A DNA stretch of 14,466 nt from Methanosarcinales archaeon (GTDB lineage: Archaea > Halobacteriota > Methanosarcinia > Methanosarcinales > Methanocomedenaceae), in contig DUIM01000122.1 in the NCBI GenBank assembly GCA_013330355.1, positions 1 through 14,466 on the forward strand, read 5' to 3'. The notes below the pieces were generated by a model. It worked only from the letters and a program-made list of their open reading frames with translations. It had not been told where the DNA came from and ran no database searches. Shown one piece after another: positions 14,061 to 14,466 of this stretch. Position 1 is the first letter of the stretch. Every line of letters begins with the position of its first letter. The position numbers and the translations under genes were made by a program.

Positions 14061-14096
14061 ATTTTCACAAAAATGTAATAGATTTTCATAAAAATG
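14061..14096 (+). repeat. Two 15-bp direct repeats exactly 21 bp apart
   Basis: ATTTTCACAAAAATG (14061-14075) and ATTTTCATAAAAATG (14082-14096) differ at one base. The 21-bp period equals two helical turns, and each unit is itself roughly palindromic (ATTTT...AAAAT). GATTTTCATAA also occurs at 13755, so the word is repeated in the region. They may be a second regulator's binding sites just upstream of feoA. Confidence 0.55.
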
Positions 14097-14127
14097 GCAT
14101 GGATCACAACCATAAAACAACCTTAAA

Positions 14128-14133
14128 AGGTGA
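14128..14133 (+). promoter_or_regulatory. Ribosome-binding site of feoA
   Basis: AGGTGA lies six bases before the ATG at 14140 and matches the archaeal 16S tail. It decides the feoA start and shows that this mRNA has a leader, unlike purP and fic. Confidence 0.75.
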
Positions 14134-14139
14134 AACAGG

Positions 14140-14370
14140 ATGCGTTTAAACGATACAAATCTTTCACAGATGAAACCGGGGGAACCCGTCAGAATTATGG
14201 ATATTGGTGGAGGTCACGGGATCAGGCAGAAACTAAACCTTAGAGGAATCTCCGAGGGCAGCATCGTGCGTGTGATATCCACCAACGGTCCGGTCACCAT
14301 CGAAGTCGATCGAAATATTCTTTCGATCGGGCGCGGGATGGCACAAAAGATCAGGGTTACCAGGATGTGA
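14140..14370 (+). CDS. feoA: FeoA, small SH3-like ferrous iron transport protein
   Basis: FeoA is a cytosolic SH3-like partner of the FeoB Fe(II) transporter. The 76-residue protein shows the family layout: L-x-x-M-K-P-G-E-P-V-R-I at the N-terminus (8-19), G-G-G-H-G-I-R-Q-K-L-N-L-R-G-I-S-E-G (23-40) and then a V-T-I-E-V-x-x-x-x-x-S-I-G-R-G-M-A-Q-K-I-R-V core (52-73). A strong ribosome-binding site precedes it. The next gene begins five bases after its stop and encodes another FeoA domain, so it is the first gene of an iron-uptake operon whose feoB should lie beyond the right edge. Regulation by metal through the upstream TTAGG/CCTAA cluster is likely but unproven. Confidence 0.92.
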   Translation: MRLNDTNLSQMKPGEPVRIMDIGGGHGIRQKLNLRGISEGSIVRVISTNGPVTIEVDRNILSIGRGMAQKIRVTRM

Positions 14371-14374
14371 TCGG

Positions 14375-14466
14375 GTGGAAAAGAAATTATCTGAGATGGA
14401 ATACGAAGAAGAAGGAACTGTAACAGACATTGAAGTAACACTAAGAAAAAAGGTGGCTGGAATGGG
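14375..14466 (+). CDS. Second FeoA-domain protein, N-terminal part only
   Basis: A GTG at 14375 opens a frame that continues past the window edge, giving 30 residues. They read K-K-L-S-E-M-E-Y-E-E-E-G-T-V and then T-D-I-E-x-x-L-R-K-K-V-A-G-M-G, which matches the FeoA start pattern L-S-x-M-x-x-G-E-x-G-x-V-x-x-I followed by L-R-x-K-L-x-x-M-G. Compared with the first FeoA it has E-E-E in place of the usual P-G-E and lacks the G-G-x-G loop before L-R-K-K. An in-frame ATG at 14396 is an alternative start but would cut into the conserved L-S-E-M motif. Tandem feoA genes before feoB are common in methanogens. Confidence 0.72.
   Translation, partial: MEKKLSEMEYEEEGTVTDIEVTLRKKVAGM

Larger units (their letters stand above)
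13572..14139. other. 568-bp gene-free region between Fic and feoA
   Basis: I find no convincing coding frame on either strand. The left half (13572-13880) is AT-rich with short repeated words such as ACAGTTT and a small CGGC-TTC-GCCG hairpin (13814-13824). Only a 14-codon frame, M-E-S-K-I-T-K-T-L-F-E-L-E-I, was noticed at about 13615 and it is too short to call. The right half carries the TTAGG/CCTAA box cluster, a hairpin and two direct repeats, annotated separately. No tRNA, terminator with a T-run or IS end was seen. Confidence 0.7.

Noticed and set aside
1..14466. tRNA genes or CRISPR array
   Set aside because: No T-loop GGTTCGAATCC-like sequence on either strand of the gaps and no regularly spaced long direct repeats were found by eye.

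Overview
The window looks like a chromosomal segment of a euryarchaeon. It carries PurP (the archaeal formate-dependent purine enzyme), an AglJ-type N-glycosylation glycosyltransferase, an archaeal type II methionine aminopeptidase, an inositol-phosphate synthase used for archaeal inositol lipids or solutes, and a MoeA fused to a periplasmic-binding-protein-like domain. Promoters have TTTAAATA-like TATA boxes and several appear to give leaderless mRNAs. The gene style suggests the Methanosarcinales/ANME-2 neighbourhood, but no methanogenesis gene is present, so this placement is inference.

Layout. From 1 to about 12,270 every gene lies on the minus strand, so transcription reads right to left. 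Starting at the right, purP heads a compact run: purP, a Xaa-Pro peptidase, map, a signal-peptide/sequon-rich surface protein (ATGA overlap with map) and aglJ. A small ferredoxin and moeA-PBP follow, each after a gap of 150 to 200 bp. Next come an inositol-1-phosphate synthase, a six-helix membrane protein, glyS, and a dolichol-kinase-like gene cut by the left edge. These genes are largely housekeeping: purine synthesis, N-terminal protein maturation, N-glycosylation, inositol lipids, molybdenum/tungsten cofactor and tRNA charging.

From 12,300 rightward the strand flips and the character becomes accessory. A truncated 3' end of a type I restriction specificity gene (hsdS) is followed by an intact Fic-family protein. 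The Fic promoter TATA box is enclosed by an inverted repeat. Then comes a 568 bp gene-free stretch with a cluster of TTAGG/CCTAA boxes resembling DtxR-family metal-regulator sites. It precedes feoA and a second FeoA-domain gene cut by the right edge, the beginning of a ferrous-iron uptake operon.

The most interesting points are: (i) a 15-bp coding minisatellite in a heavily sequon-bearing surface protein lying directly upstream of aglJ; (ii) the candidate metal-responsive operator cluster before the feo genes; (iii) the dyad-flanked leaderless Fic promoter beside an hsdS remnant; (iv) a ferredoxin lacking one cluster-I cysteine. No tRNA, rRNA, CRISPR array or intact insertion sequence was seen. 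All family names come from motif recognition by eye, not from database searches.
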